A DNA stretch of 64,000 bases, from the NCBI GenBank assembly GCA_964574635.1, contig CAZNOG010000011.1, forward strand, positions 53,415-117,414. Direction: 5' to 3'. This DNA comes from CAZNOG01 sp964574635 (lineage in GTDB: Bacteria > Bacteroidota > Bacteroidia > Flavobacteriales_D > Cryomorphaceae). Below, in pieces: positions 35,985-44,629 of the stretch. The notes below the pieces were generated by a model. It saw only the letters and a list, made by a program, of their open reading frames with translations. It made no database searches and was not told the origin of the DNA. Each line of letters begins with the position of its first letter. Within the stretch, counting starts at the first letter, position 1. A program made the translations under genes and the position numbers.

Positions 35985-36018
35985 AAAAAGGCACATGATT
36001 TCGGTCATGTGCCTTTTT
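35985..36018. terminator. Bidirectional terminator between convergent genes
   Basis: AAAAAGGCACATGA (35985-35998) pairs perfectly with TCATGTGCCTTTTT (36005-36018) around TTTCGG, a 14-bp stem with A/T runs on both sides. It can end transcripts from the glycogen synthase side and from the PAS gene. Upstream, an exact TATATTTG -7 box at 35858-35865 lies in the gap after the glycogen synthase gene. Confidence 0.92.
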
Positions 36019-36125
36019 CCGTTTTTATGATTCGCTGTGCCGGAGGTGCAGGCTTCTTGTGGTATGTACCTACGCCGATATCCGGCTCAAATACATTCGC
36101 TGCGTTTCGGGCACTGTGGTCCGCT

Positions 36126-39116
36126 TCAGAATTTCAATTTGTCGAGGTCGGGCAAATCTTCGAGGTTGCCCGATTCGTCGAGGTGGATGTCGTGGGACAA
36201 GCTCACGATGCGGTGGATCACCTCGTCGAGGTCCAGCGCAGATTGCCTCAAGTAGCCGATGATCTCCGAATTTTCCAAGTCTGCCACCCCCCGGTTTTCT
36301 ATGAGGTCGACCAGTCCGAGAATGCGGCTCAGTGGGCTGCGCAGTTCGTGGGATTGGGACCAGGCGATTTTGCGGAGTTTTTTGTTTTGTTCCTCCACGA
36401 GTCGGTACACGCGGGCGCGCTCGGTAAAGTCCCGAATGGCCCCTACCATTCGCACCGCCTTGCCGTTTTCGTCGCGCACGACAAAACCCCGGTCGACCAC
36501 TTCGGCGTACGTTCCGTCGGCGCGCAGCATGCGGTAGGTGCTCTCCCACCGATTGCGACGGGAATTGTCCAAAAACCGCTTCAACCCGTCCAAAACCGTT
36601 TTGCGGTCCTGGGGGTGGATGAGGCTTTCCCAAAACCCCGAATCCGATCTGGAGTTCGCGATTTCGTGTCCGAAGACCATTCTGAAACCCTTGGACCACA
36701 GGAGTTCGTTTTTCTTGAGGTTCCAGTCCCAAATGGCGTCGCTCGAAGCCGCGGAGGCGAGTTCGTACCGGTCGTTGCTCTCGATGAGCTTCTGCCTGGT
36801 TTCCTCTATGGCCGACACGTCCCAATTGAACCCGACCATGATCTTGCCTTTTTCCTTGTCGGACACGGTGAATTGTCCCGTACCTCTGATGTGTTTGAGT
36901 TCGTTGGTTTCGGGATCGCGGATGCGGAATCTGGTTTGGTAGATGCCCAGAGGTGAGTTGACCGCGATTTCGACGTCCTTGAGCGCTTGGTCCCGGTCTT
37001 CGGGTACCACCAAGTTGATCCAGCTTTGGCTGGAGTTTTCGAAATGCGACTTCTCGATATTGAAAATCTCGTACATGGTGTCGTCCCAGATCAATGTATC
37101 CGTGTCGACGTGGTATTCCCACACGCCCAATTTGGCGACTTTGGCGGCGAGTTCGAATCTCTCGTTCACTCGGCGCAGCTCTTTTTCGATTTCCTTGAGT
37201 TTGGTGATGTCGGTCAGAACTTGGTTCCAGATGATGCTTCCGTCTTCTTGGGCTTCGGGTTTTCCCTGACCGCTCAACCATTTTTCGTTTCCGTTGTCGT
37301 CGACGACTTTCCAGATATGCGACCAGGGTTTCAGCGTATTCGCCGATTCCTCCATCTTCGTTTTGAGCACTTCGAGGTGTTCGGGGTCCATGCGGCCCTG
37401 CGATGCCCAATAGTCGCGGCGTCGATCCGAGTCTTTCTCTGCCCGATCTTCCGAAAATTCTTCGCTGAGGTAGAGCATTTCGTAAGTGCCGTCGGGATTC
37501 CGTCGGTAGCGCTGGATGGAACCGCTTACGCTTTCAAGGATGTTTTTCAGCATGGTGCGGTGCTCGGCTATCTGCATTTGAGCTTCCGTGAGCGGAGTCG
37601 CGTCCATGGTAATGGTATCGATCATGATCTCATCATCCACCGGGTGGACGGTGCCTCGCGTATGCAGGTGTTTGGTTTTTCCGTTCGGTGATTGGTACCG
37701 GTACACCAGGTCGAATTCCGTCCCGTCTTTCAAGGCGTCCCTCACCACTTGTTTGAGGAGTTCGTAATCCTGCGGCACCACTCTATCCCAAATAATTCCG
37801 GCGTTTTTGCGGATTTCATCGATGGTGAGGTCGTAAATTTCCTCGGTTCCTTTGCTGAGGAACACCACCTCGATGTCGGATTCGGATTTCACCATCAGTC
37901 GGGACACGCTGCCGGCGAGGTTGTGGGTGAGGTTTTTCAGCAGAGCCCGGCTTTCCACCAGCGCCAATTCTGCGGTTTTCCGTTTGTTGATGTTGCGGAG
38001 GGTGCCGATGATCAATTCGGTATGCCCGGACTCCCCGTTCAGGCCGCTGCCGTCGGCGTGCAACCAGATAAAGGTGCCGGAGGAATTTTTCGCCCGGAAT
38101 TCCATCTGGAAAGGGCGCCCGTTTCGGGCGTTCTTCATGATGGTCGTGCGCACTTTGGTGCGGTCTTCCGGGTGCGCGATCGCCTCGATGTTCATCGACT
38201 TCAACGCGTCGTTGAAGCCGTATCCCAGCATTTTATAGATGCTGTCGCTCCAAAACGTTTCGTCGGTGTCGAGATTCCACTGCCACACGCCGTCGGAGGT
38301 GCTGTCGATCAGCACACTGGTTCTTTGTTCGGCGCGGATGCGCGCTTGGTTGGCGAGTTCTTCCTCGTGGATGTCCCTGAAATTCACTACGTAACCGTTG
38401 AGTCCGGGAATGTGCCGGCAGTCGGTTACGCGCGTTTCGATCCATCGCAGCTCACCGCTCTTGGTGCGGTACCTTTCTTTGAATATGCCGTCCGGTACCG
38501 ATCCCGTCAGCAGGTTGTCCACCACCTCGCGGTTGTCGGTTTGATCTTCGATGTGGATGAAGGTGGTGTTCGAAAATCCGATCAATTCCGACGGGGAATA
38601 CCCGGTGATGGCCTCCACCGACGGACTGACGTACGTGATGATCCGATTTTCGTCCGTGAGCAAGATGCCGTCGAAATTGTTTTCTATCAACCCCCTGAAT
38701 CGCGCTTCCCGCCTTTTGAGTTCTTCCTGAAGGTTCTTTCTCTCACCCGAGATGATGAGGCTTTTGCGGATGTCCGATTCGTCGGTGTCGCCTTTGATCA
38801 GGTAGTCGGCCACACCGATTCGCAGCAATTTGATGGCCTGTTCCGTGTCGTCGTTGGTGATGACGGCGATGATGATGGGATCGGAAAATTTTTTTTGCAA
38901 CTCGGCGCAAGACTTTTTGCTGGCGTCGAATTGGGGTTGTGGCGTCCAGAAGATCACGTCCGCACGCAAGTCTTCCATTTCAATCGCCTCCTCGATATTC
39001 GGGAGAACGGTGATGTTCTTATCCGGCACTTGCAATTGCAAAAGCAGGGACTTCAACAGCTCGGCGTCTTTTTCGTCGGGCTCGATGAGCAGATGGAAGA
39101 GGTTGATGTGATGCAT
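36126..39116 (-). CDS. Multi-PAS sensor with degenerate receiver and HisKA helix but no ATPase domain
   Basis: The 996-residue soluble protein begins MHHINLFHLLIEPDEKDAEL; ATG 39116 gives a proper first receiver strand. Residues 1-115 look like a receiver domain, but the phosphoacceptor Asp position reads DVIFWTPQPQ, lacking the usual acidic residue. Six PAS modules follow, starting near residues 135, 265, 385, 505, 640 and 770 (for example LIENNFDGILLTDE and LIDSTSDGVWQWNLDTDETF). Near residue 920 a dimerisation/phosphoacceptor helix contains WSQSHELRSPLSRILGLVDL. The protein ends about 60 residues later (DLDKLKF) with no HATPase_c domain. It may be phosphorylated by another kinase or act as a scaffold. 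Confidence 0.85.
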   Translation of the reverse strand: MHHINLFHLLIEPDEKDAELLKSLLLQLQVPDKNITVLPNIEEAIEMEDLRADVIFWTPQPQFDASKKSCAELQKKFSDPIIIAVITNDDTEQAIKLLRIGVADYLIKGDTDESDIRKSLIISGERKNLQEELKRREARFRGLIENNFDGILLTDENRIITYVSPSVEAITGYSPSELIGFSNTTFIHIEDQTDNREVVDNLLTGSVPDGIFKERYRTKSGELRWIETRVTDCRHIPGLNGYVVNFRDIHEEELANQARIRAEQRTSVLIDSTSDGVWQWNLDTDETFWSDSIYKMLGYGFNDALKSMNIEAIAHPEDRTKVRTTIMKNARNGRPFQMEFRAKNSSGTFIWLHADGSGLNGESGHTELIIGTLRNINKRKTAELALVESRALLKNLTHNLAGSVSRLMVKSESDIEVVFLSKGTEEIYDLTIDEIRKNAGIIWDRVVPQDYELLKQVVRDALKDGTEFDLVYRYQSPNGKTKHLHTRGTVHPVDDEIMIDTITMDATPLTEAQMQIAEHRTMLKNILESVSGSIQRYRRNPDGTYEMLYLSEEFSEDRAEKDSDRRRDYWASQGRMDPEHLEVLKTKMEESANTLKPWSHIWKVVDDNGNEKWLSGQGKPEAQEDGSIIWNQVLTDITKLKEIEKELRRVNERFELAAKVAKLGVWEYHVDTDTLIWDDTMYEIFNIEKSHFENSSQSWINLVVPEDRDQALKDVEIAVNSPLGIYQTRFRIRDPETNELKHIRGTGQFTVSDKEKGKIMVGFNWDVSAIEETRQKLIESNDRYELASAASSDAIWDWNLKKNELLWSKGFRMVFGHEIANSRSDSGFWESLIHPQDRKTVLDGLKRFLDNSRRNRWESTYRMLRADGTYAEVVDRGFVVRDENGKAVRMVGAIRDFTERARVYRLVEEQNKKLRKIAWSQSHELRSPLSRILGLVDLIENRGVADLENSEIIGYLRQSALDLDEVIHRIVSLSHDIHLDESGNLEDLPDLDKLKF

Positions 39117-39348
39117 TGCTATGAATCGGATAATTTCGTCTAAAATGCGAAATATTTCAGGCAAACCATGCGTTTGTACCGGATTTTTTATTGAGCCCTC
39201 ACGGTGGAAAAAATGCGTGTATACGGTGGATCAGGCGAGTATAACCTGCAGGGACGGTGGCGATTTCAAATGCATTCTGCCGATGGTGAAACCGGTCTCA
39301 CACGGGCATTTTACGGCGTCGCGATTTCGATACGATTCGCGTGATCGA

Positions 39349-40389
39349 TCAATATTTCAAGATGGTGTACACCGGCAGGTGGTCGCTGTATCCGCCGAAA
39401 TAGTTGTTGCCGCCGTAAGTCCTGGAAGGGTACTCCTCGCCTTTGTCGTTCACGTACATCATTTCCTCTGTGAAATAAGGTCCCGATTTGTCGGGCACCA
39501 CGTCGGGCGCGATGCCGTCCACTAGATTCGGAGAGATGATGATTTGATCGAGGAAGCCCCACTCACCGCGGTAATTGTACGATCCACGCCACTCTTCCGT
39601 TTTGCCTTTCATCAGGTTCACCAAGAAGCCGGGTGTTTCGACGCTGCCGGCGCCGAGCACTTCCGAGAGGGATCGGTTTTCGGGATAGTCGTTGAAATCG
39701 CCCATGCACACGATGTACGCGTCGGGATTTTTCGAGAGTACGGATTCCACGGTCGCGCGCAGCGTTTCCGCCGCCGCGACTCTTTTGTATTCCGACGCCT
39801 CGCTTCCACCGTAGCGCGATGGCCAATGGTTGACGAACACGTGGAGTTCGGGGCCGCGTTTCAACCGGCCGTGTACGTGCAGGATGGTGCGCGTGGGCCT
39901 GTCGTCCGGGGGGAGATCCACCGGCAGGGACCGGGATTGGACGACCTTGAATTTTTTCGGTGAATACAACAGCCCTACGTCGATTCCCCTTTCGTCGGGA
40001 CCTTCCCGCAGAATAGCCTCGTATTTGGCCTTCTTCAGGGGTTCGGCCTCCGCGAGGTCTTTGAGGGCGTTCAGATTTTCCACCTCCGCGATCCCCACCA
40101 GCACGGGAAAGTTTTCACCGGGCCCGGCGATCACCTCACCGAGTCGCTCCAATTTGGTCAGGTATTTCTCGGTGTTCCACGCTTTTTCGGAAGTCGGCAA
40201 AAACTCTTCGTCTTTCTTGATGGGATCATCCAAAGTATCGAAGAGATTTTCGACGTTGTAAAACATCAGGGTGGCGCTGTGCTTGGCTTGGCTCGGCGCC
40301 ATCGTGGTCGAGACGGAGCTGCACCCCATCCACGTGAATTGCAGATAGAACGCGGTGACGAGAAGGAGGATGGTATTGCGCTTTTGCAT
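39349..40389 (-). CDS. Endonuclease/exonuclease/phosphatase-family lipoprotein
   Basis: The 346-residue protein has a lipoprotein-like signal (MQKRNTILLLVTAFYLQFTW, then MGCSSV). The EEP fold is shown by TLMFYNVENLFDT, VGIAEVENLNALKDLAEA, VNHWPSRYGG, IVCMGDFNDYPENRSLSE and the terminal YSDHLPVYTILKY, covering the metal Glu, catalytic His/Asp and the final Asp-His. It is a predicted periplasmic or surface phosphodiesterase/phosphatase, possibly acting on extracellular DNA or phospholipid head groups. It is divergently transcribed from the Smr gene. Confidence 0.88.
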   Translation of the reverse strand: MQKRNTILLLVTAFYLQFTWMGCSSVSTTMAPSQAKHSATLMFYNVENLFDTLDDPIKKDEEFLPTSEKAWNTEKYLTKLERLGEVIAGPGENFPVLVGIAEVENLNALKDLAEAEPLKKAKYEAILREGPDERGIDVGLLYSPKKFKVVQSRSLPVDLPPDDRPTRTILHVHGRLKRGPELHVFVNHWPSRYGGSEASEYKRVAAAETLRATVESVLSKNPDAYIVCMGDFNDYPENRSLSEVLGAGSVETPGFLVNLMKGKTEEWRGSYNYRGEWGFLDQIIISPNLVDGIAPDVVPDKSGPYFTEEMMYVNDKGEEYPSRTYGGNNYFGGYSDHLPVYTILKY

Positions 40390-40420
40390 GGGATCGGGCT
40401 TTTTGTGGGGGTGAATTTAG

Positions 40421-40428
40421 TACTTTTG
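40421..40428 (+). promoter_or_regulatory. -7 promoter element of the Smr gene
   Basis: TACTTTTG matches TAnnTTTG and lies 22 bases before the TTG start at 40451. The preceding GGGCTTTTTGTGGGGGTGA resembles the dispersed 18-bp motif and supplies a TTTG, although closer than ideal -33 spacing. Confidence 0.5.
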
Positions 40429-40450
40429 ACATAGCTTCAAACCGGGTGAT

Positions 40451-40990
40451 TTGCGATTCAAACAAGGCGATACCGTGTGTTTTTTGGACGAGGCCGGCGA
40501 GGCCACCGTACTCCGCGACGAGGGCGAAAAGGTGGTGGTGGTCGACGAAGACGGATTCGAGTTCGAATACCCGACCCACAAGCTCGTCAAACGGGAATGG
40601 AAGGGCGTGGAACCGGACGCTTGGGTACCTTCCGAAGGCGCTCGGCACGGCAAAAGGAAAAATCCGGAAAGGGGATACCGCATCGTGTCGCACAAGCAAC
40701 CTTACATGGAAGTGGATTTGCACAGCCACATGGTGCTCGATACGGAAAGGGGATTGTCAAAGGGAGATATCCTGCAAGCCCAACTCGACCACTTTCGAAG
40801 GACGCTTCAGTCCGCGAGAGACAAAAGATTGAAGAAGGTGGTGTTCATCCACGGCGTGGGAAAAGGCGTGCTGAAAGAAGAGTTGCGGAAGGAATTGTCC
40901 CACATGGTCGGCGTGGAATTCGGAAACGCCGATTTTCGACTTTACGGCGGCGGCGCCACCGAAGTGAGGATTTTCGAACGGGAGAAGTGA
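40451..40990 (+). CDS. Small Smr-domain protein
   Basis: The 179-residue protein appears to start at TTG 40451 (residues FKQGDTVCFLDEAGEATVLR follow), since no ATG or GTG in frame fits. The N-terminal 45 residues form a small beta domain like the start of MutS2-related/DUF2027 proteins. The C-terminal Smr domain (about 75-179) has MEVDLHSH and VVFIHGVGKGVLKEELRKEL, ending ADFRLYGGGATEVRI. Smr domains bind or nick branched DNA or RNA. It is shorter than the roughly 350-residue DUF2027 proteins of Bacteroidota and lacks their middle part. Confidence 0.82.
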   Translation: MRFKQGDTVCFLDEAGEATVLRDEGEKVVVVDEDGFEFEYPTHKLVKREWKGVEPDAWVPSEGARHGKRKNPERGYRIVSHKQPYMEVDLHSHMVLDTERGLSKGDILQAQLDHFRRTLQSARDKRLKKVVFIHGVGKGVLKEELRKELSHMVGVEFGNADFRLYGGGATEVRIFEREK

Positions 40991-40999
40991 GTCAACGCC

Positions 41000-41686
41000 T
41001 CAATTCATGATGGCGAAAGACTTGGCGAATTCCGAAAAGGCGATTTTCTTCATGTCCGGATCGGCGATGAATTTCTCCGGCTCGATGGTTTTGTTGTTCA
41101 CCTTGATGGCCGTGTAGCGGATGTTCATCCCGTCGGAAACGATGTCGTATTGAAGGGGGAGGCCTTTCAGCCCCTCGAAGGGAGGGAGGTTCACCTCCGA
41201 AGTGAGCTCTGGCGCGTAGTAGATTTTTATGGAATCCCCGGGGGTGATGCCCCAAACGAGTCGGCATTCGTAGCCGAGAATTTCTTTCGATTCCGCGGTT
41301 TCCACCAAAGGCAGTTCTGCGTTGGACTTCACCGTTTCGAGTTCCTTGTCCGAGAGGTCCACGCGGTATTCCTTGCCCATGAAAACCATGACCAAGGTGT
41401 GATTTCCCGATTCCGCATTGGTGATCATGGCCTGGGTGCCTCCACCCGCCAACGACTGTTCGAAGATGCTCTGCTTGCCTTTTATGGTATAGACGGTCAC
41501 CGCGGGAAGGGCCGAGCTCAATTCCATCAACGAAGAATCCTTCGAGCGGTATTCCACGTGGTAGGTGATGCTGCCCTCGAAGTGATCTTGTGAAAATGCG
41601 CTTCCGCACACGATGAACGCGGCGACGAAGGGCATCATCCGAATAGGACGTCCGAGAGAGAACGGTATGTGTTGAAGTGTTTTCAC
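41000..41686 (-). CDS. Exported protein, GLPGLI/DUF4412-like, second of a pair
   Basis: The 228-residue product is preceded by a GTGA overlap with the upstream lipoprotein gene, so I take GTG 41686 as start; ATG codons at 41638 and 41635 are alternatives. The N-terminus is a signal peptide (PIRMMPFVAAFIVCGSAFSQ). The mature part, FEGSITYHVEYRSKDSSLME followed later by KEILGYECRLVWGITPGDSI and KIYYAPELTSEV, follows the pattern of Bacteroidota GLPGLI-type proteins: an initial beta strand, a GYxC motif, and a Y-x-P/T-D/E-L segment. Function is unknown. Confidence 0.75.
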   Translation of the reverse strand: MKTLQHIPFSLGRPIRMMPFVAAFIVCGSAFSQDHFEGSITYHVEYRSKDSSLMELSSALPAVTVYTIKGKQSIFEQSLAGGGTQAMITNAESGNHTLVMVFMGKEYRVDLSDKELETVKSNAELPLVETAESKEILGYECRLVWGITPGDSIKIYYAPELTSEVNLPPFEGLKGLPLQYDIVSDGMNIRYTAIKVNNKTIEPEKFIADPDMKKIAFSEFAKSFAIMN

Positions 41687-42384
41687 AATTCGAAAGTTTC
41701 TTTGAGTTGATTGATTTCAACGTCCATTACTTCCTCGGTCACCAAGGTGTAATCGGGCAATGCCTGCTCTTGGGGCGCGGGCGTGTCGAGGGGCCGGATG
41801 GACGTTGCCCTCAGGCGCATTCGGATGCCGAATTCCTCCACTTCATACGCCAGGAGTACCCCGTCGATTTCGTGGTATTCCGTGCACCAATTCGGCGACT
41901 TCATTTTAATCTTGTCGGTGTAATACACCTCCATGTCGGGGCGGTCGACGTCTTCGAAGACGATCACCGCTTTTTTGCACGGATATCCGGCGATGGTATC
42001 TACGCCGGCCGTATGGATTACATGGGTTTTGGGTCGCTCGGCGAGTCTTTTCATTACGCCGGTTTCGTCCATTTTCACTTCGATTTTCTTTCGAAATACC
42101 TTCACTTGGTGGTGGAGGGTTCGGTTGGTTTCATCGGCGATGATGCGGTTCTGAAACACGCCGCCGGCCGATTCGAAGTGGGTGGCGAAGCCGGTTTCCG
42201 AAAAGGTGTACGACATTCGGTCGGGTAGGAGCGATGCGGTGATGCTTTCGGGCCCGGCGTCGGGAAAGCTGATTTCGTAGATGATCTCCCCGGCGCTCAA
42301 TTTTTTGTTGAATACCTGATTGGAAATCCGGTTGCAAGCGACGACCAAAAAGGCCATGATCAAGAGGGGGGTGAGCCACACCAT
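41683..42384 (-). CDS. Lipoprotein related to its downstream neighbour
   Basis: The 233-residue protein from ATG 42384 starts MVWLTPLLIMAFLVVACNRI, a lipoprotein signal with lipobox LVVAC. The mature domain has GEIIYEISFPDAGPESITAS, DTIAGYPCKKAVIVFEDVDR, MEVYYTDKIKMKSPNWCTEY and GVLLAYEVEEFGIRMRLRAT. It shares the GYxC and YYxxxL/I layout with the next gene, so the two look like diverged paralogues in one operon. It is probably a periplasmic or outer-membrane lipoprotein of unknown role. The upstream in-frame extension to 42480 lacks signal-peptide logic. Confidence 0.75.
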   Translation of the reverse strand: MVWLTPLLIMAFLVVACNRISNQVFNKKLSAGEIIYEISFPDAGPESITASLLPDRMSYTFSETGFATHFESAGGVFQNRIIADETNRTLHHQVKVFRKKIEVKMDETGVMKRLAERPKTHVIHTAGVDTIAGYPCKKAVIVFEDVDRPDMEVYYTDKIKMKSPNWCTEYHEIDGVLLAYEVEEFGIRMRLRATSIRPLDTPAPQEQALPDYTLVTEEVMDVEINQLKETFEL

Positions 42385-42692
42385 CGTAAGTGCAAAGTGG
42401 TTGGCGTGCTGATAGTTCGTCGAGGATTGGTTCACTTCCTGTGTTTTGGTTCGGAATCCGGTTCCGAGATTTCCCACCACTTACGACGTGTGTATAATAA
42501 ATGTTTCGGCGGTGGGTTTCCGTGGGTTGGACGGCACGCCTCGAGTGGGCGATGAGATTCTCAAAGGTCGACGTGAGGGCCATACCTCCAACCGGATGCG
42601 AAAGCCCCACCCACAAAGTCCCAAATGACCCGCACCCCGCTGCGTGAACCGACGGATTTAGTAGCTTTGTCGCCTCAAACGGCACAGCTTAA
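42385..42692. other. Divergent intergenic region with two variant copies of the 18-bp motif
   Basis: No gene is seen here. GGGTTTCCGTGGGTTGGA (42514-42531, plus) and GCCCCACCCACAAAGTCCC (42604-42622, minus orientation) are looser relatives of the dispersed motif in opposite orientation, about 70 bases apart. A -7 element lies at 42662-42669. Confidence 0.4.
42662..42669 (+). promoter_or_regulatory. -7 promoter element of the amidinotransferase-ctlX operon
   Basis: TAGCTTTG matches TAnnTTTG, 23 bases before the ATG at 42693. No clear -33 TTTG was found. Confidence 0.55.
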
Positions 42693-43610
42693 ATGATCGA
42701 TATTCGCGTTCAAAACGAGACGGCGCAATTGGAGGCGGTGATATTGGGCACGGCGGTATCCGTGGGGCCTCCGCCCTCCATCGAGGAGGCGTACGACCCC
42801 AAATCCAAAGAGCACATCCGAAACGGTACCTACCCGCAGGAAGAAGATATGGTCGCGGAAATGGAGGCTTTCAGGTTGGTTTTGGAACGCCACAACGTGG
42901 AGGTCTATCGACCCGAGAACATCCCCAACCTCAACCAGATTTTCGCCCGGGACATCAGTTTCGTCATCGACGACAAGCTGGTGATACCCAATATTCTGAA
43001 GGCGAGAAGGAGAGAGGCCGACGCCATCGAGCACATCCTGAAACGCATCCCCGAATCCCAATTGCTCGAGATGCCCGAAGGCGCGCGAGCGGAAGGTGGA
43101 GACGTCATGCCCAACAACGGCAAAATTTTCGTGGGATACTCCGAAGACGAAGATTTCGCCAAATACAAAACCGCGCGTACCAACCGCGAAGGAGTGGAGT
43201 TTTTGCGGGAATCTTTTCCCGATTGGGAGGTCATCGCCTTCGAACTGATCAAGTCGGACGAAGACCCCAGGTACAACGCCCTGCATTTGGATTGCTGCTT
43301 TCAACCCATAGGCAACGCCAAAGCCATCGTTTTTCCGGGCGGTTTCAAAAACCCGGGCGACATGGATTTTATCCGCGACTACTACGGAATTGAAAACCTC
43401 ATCGTCATCGATCGGGAAGAAATGTACCACATGGCTTCCAACGTCTTTTCCATCTCACCGGAGGTGGTGGTGTCCGAAAAACGGCTGACTACCTTCAACG
43501 ACCGTTTGCGCGACCACGGCTTTTACGTGGAAGAAGTTCCTTATTATGAAATCAGCAAGCAGGAAGGCCTCTTCCGCTGCTCTACACTGCCTCTGAGGCG
43601 ACAACCATGA
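42693..43610 (+). CDS. Amidinotransferase/arginine deiminase-fold enzyme
   Basis: The 305-residue member of the guanidine-modifying (pentein) superfamily has NLNQIFARDISFVIDDKLVI, an EGGDVMPNN loop, the catalytic-His segment NALHLDCCFQPIG and the C-terminal catalytic Cys in EGLFRCSTLPLRR. The Cys setting is closer to glycine amidinotransferase (FHCWTxD) than to classical arginine deiminase. The substrate, whether arginine, citrulline or a derivative, cannot be fixed. It overlaps ctlX by four bases and lies just upstream of argS, so an arginine/citrulline link is likely. Confidence 0.85.
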   Translation: MIDIRVQNETAQLEAVILGTAVSVGPPPSIEEAYDPKSKEHIRNGTYPQEEDMVAEMEAFRLVLERHNVEVYRPENIPNLNQIFARDISFVIDDKLVIPNILKARRREADAIEHILKRIPESQLLEMPEGARAEGGDVMPNNGKIFVGYSEDEDFAKYKTARTNREGVEFLRESFPDWEVIAFELIKSDEDPRYNALHLDCCFQPIGNAKAIVFPGGFKNPGDMDFIRDYYGIENLIVIDREEMYHMASNVFSISPEVVVSEKRLTTFNDRLRDHGFYVEEVPYYEISKQEGLFRCSTLPLRRQP

Positions 43611-44593
43611 AACAACAGATTACTTCTCACATCATGATGGTGAGGCCGGTCAACTTTCGGTACAACGAGCAGACCGCGGTGAACAATTATTATCAAAAGG
43701 TCATCGACAACCTCGACCCGGCTAAAGCCAACGCTCAAGCCCAAGCGGAATTCGACGAGTTCGTGGCCAAGCTCCGCGAGGCCGGGGTGAACGTCTACGT
43801 CTTTCAAGACGACGCCGAACCGGAAACCCCCGATTCGATCTTCCCCAACAATTGGGTCACCTTCCACCAAGACGGTCGAGTGGCGCTATACCCCATGTAC
43901 GCCGTAAACAGAAGGTGGGAGCGCCGGGAGGAAATGTTCGAAATCCTCGCCGACGACTTCGGTTTCCGCGTGGAGGAAATCGAGGATTTTTCCGGCTTCG
44001 AAGAAGAAGACCTTTTTTTGGAAGGCACCGGAAGCATGATTCTCGATCGCCCCAACCGATTGGTTTACGCCGCCCTGAGCGAGAGAACCGACGCTTCGGT
44101 ACTCGAAACCTTCTGCGATCACTTCGACTACGAGCCGGTGACCTTCACCGCCTACCAAACCCTCGACGGAAAGAGGGTGCCCATTTACCACACCAACGTC
44201 ATGATGTGCGTGGGATTGGATTTGGCCGTGATCTGCCTCGAATCCCTCGACAACCCCAACGAAAGGAAAAAGGTGACCGAAGCGTTGAAAAAATCGGGCA
44301 AGAAAATCATCGACATCACCGAACACCAAAAGCTCCACTTCGCGGGCAACATGCTCAACGTGAAAAACAACAAAGGCGAATCCATTCTGGTGATGAGCAG
44401 CGCGGCGTACCATTCTCTGCGCCCCGACCAGATCGCCGACATCGAGCGCCACGCAAAAATTCTCCACAGTCCGCTCGACACTATAGAAGCTTTGGGCGGT
44501 GGAAGCGCCCGATGCATGATGGCAGAAGTGTTCCTTCCCCTGCAATCCGAAAAAGCCACCAATGGAGCGGCGGCTTCCTCAACCCGAAGCTGA
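43607..44593 (+). CDS. ctlX: Citrulline utilization hydrolase CtlX
   Basis: The 328-residue pentein-fold enzyme has the CtlX pattern: SHIMMVRPVNFRYNEQTAVN at the N-terminus, FPNNWVTFHQDGRVALYPMY, FLEGTGSMILDRPNRLVYAA, PIYHTNVMMCVGLDLAVICL (His) and ALGGGSARCMMAEVFLPL (catalytic Cys). CtlX hydrolyses the ureido group of citrulline, giving ornithine. Together with the preceding amidinotransferase-like enzyme it suggests arginine-to-ornithine catabolism without a carbamate kinase route. Translationally coupled to the upstream gene (ATGA). Confidence 0.92.
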   Translation: MKQQITSHIMMVRPVNFRYNEQTAVNNYYQKVIDNLDPAKANAQAQAEFDEFVAKLREAGVNVYVFQDDAEPETPDSIFPNNWVTFHQDGRVALYPMYAVNRRWERREEMFEILADDFGFRVEEIEDFSGFEEEDLFLEGTGSMILDRPNRLVYAALSERTDASVLETFCDHFDYEPVTFTAYQTLDGKRVPIYHTNVMMCVGLDLAVICLESLDNPNERKKVTEALKKSGKKIIDITEHQKLHFAGNMLNVKNNKGESILVMSSAAYHSLRPDQIADIERHAKILHSPLDTIEALGGGSARCMMAEVFLPLQSEKATNGAAASSTRS

Positions 44594-44629
44594 AGTTCCC
44601 ACCCGCGTCTTCCGAAATTCCGATTCCGA

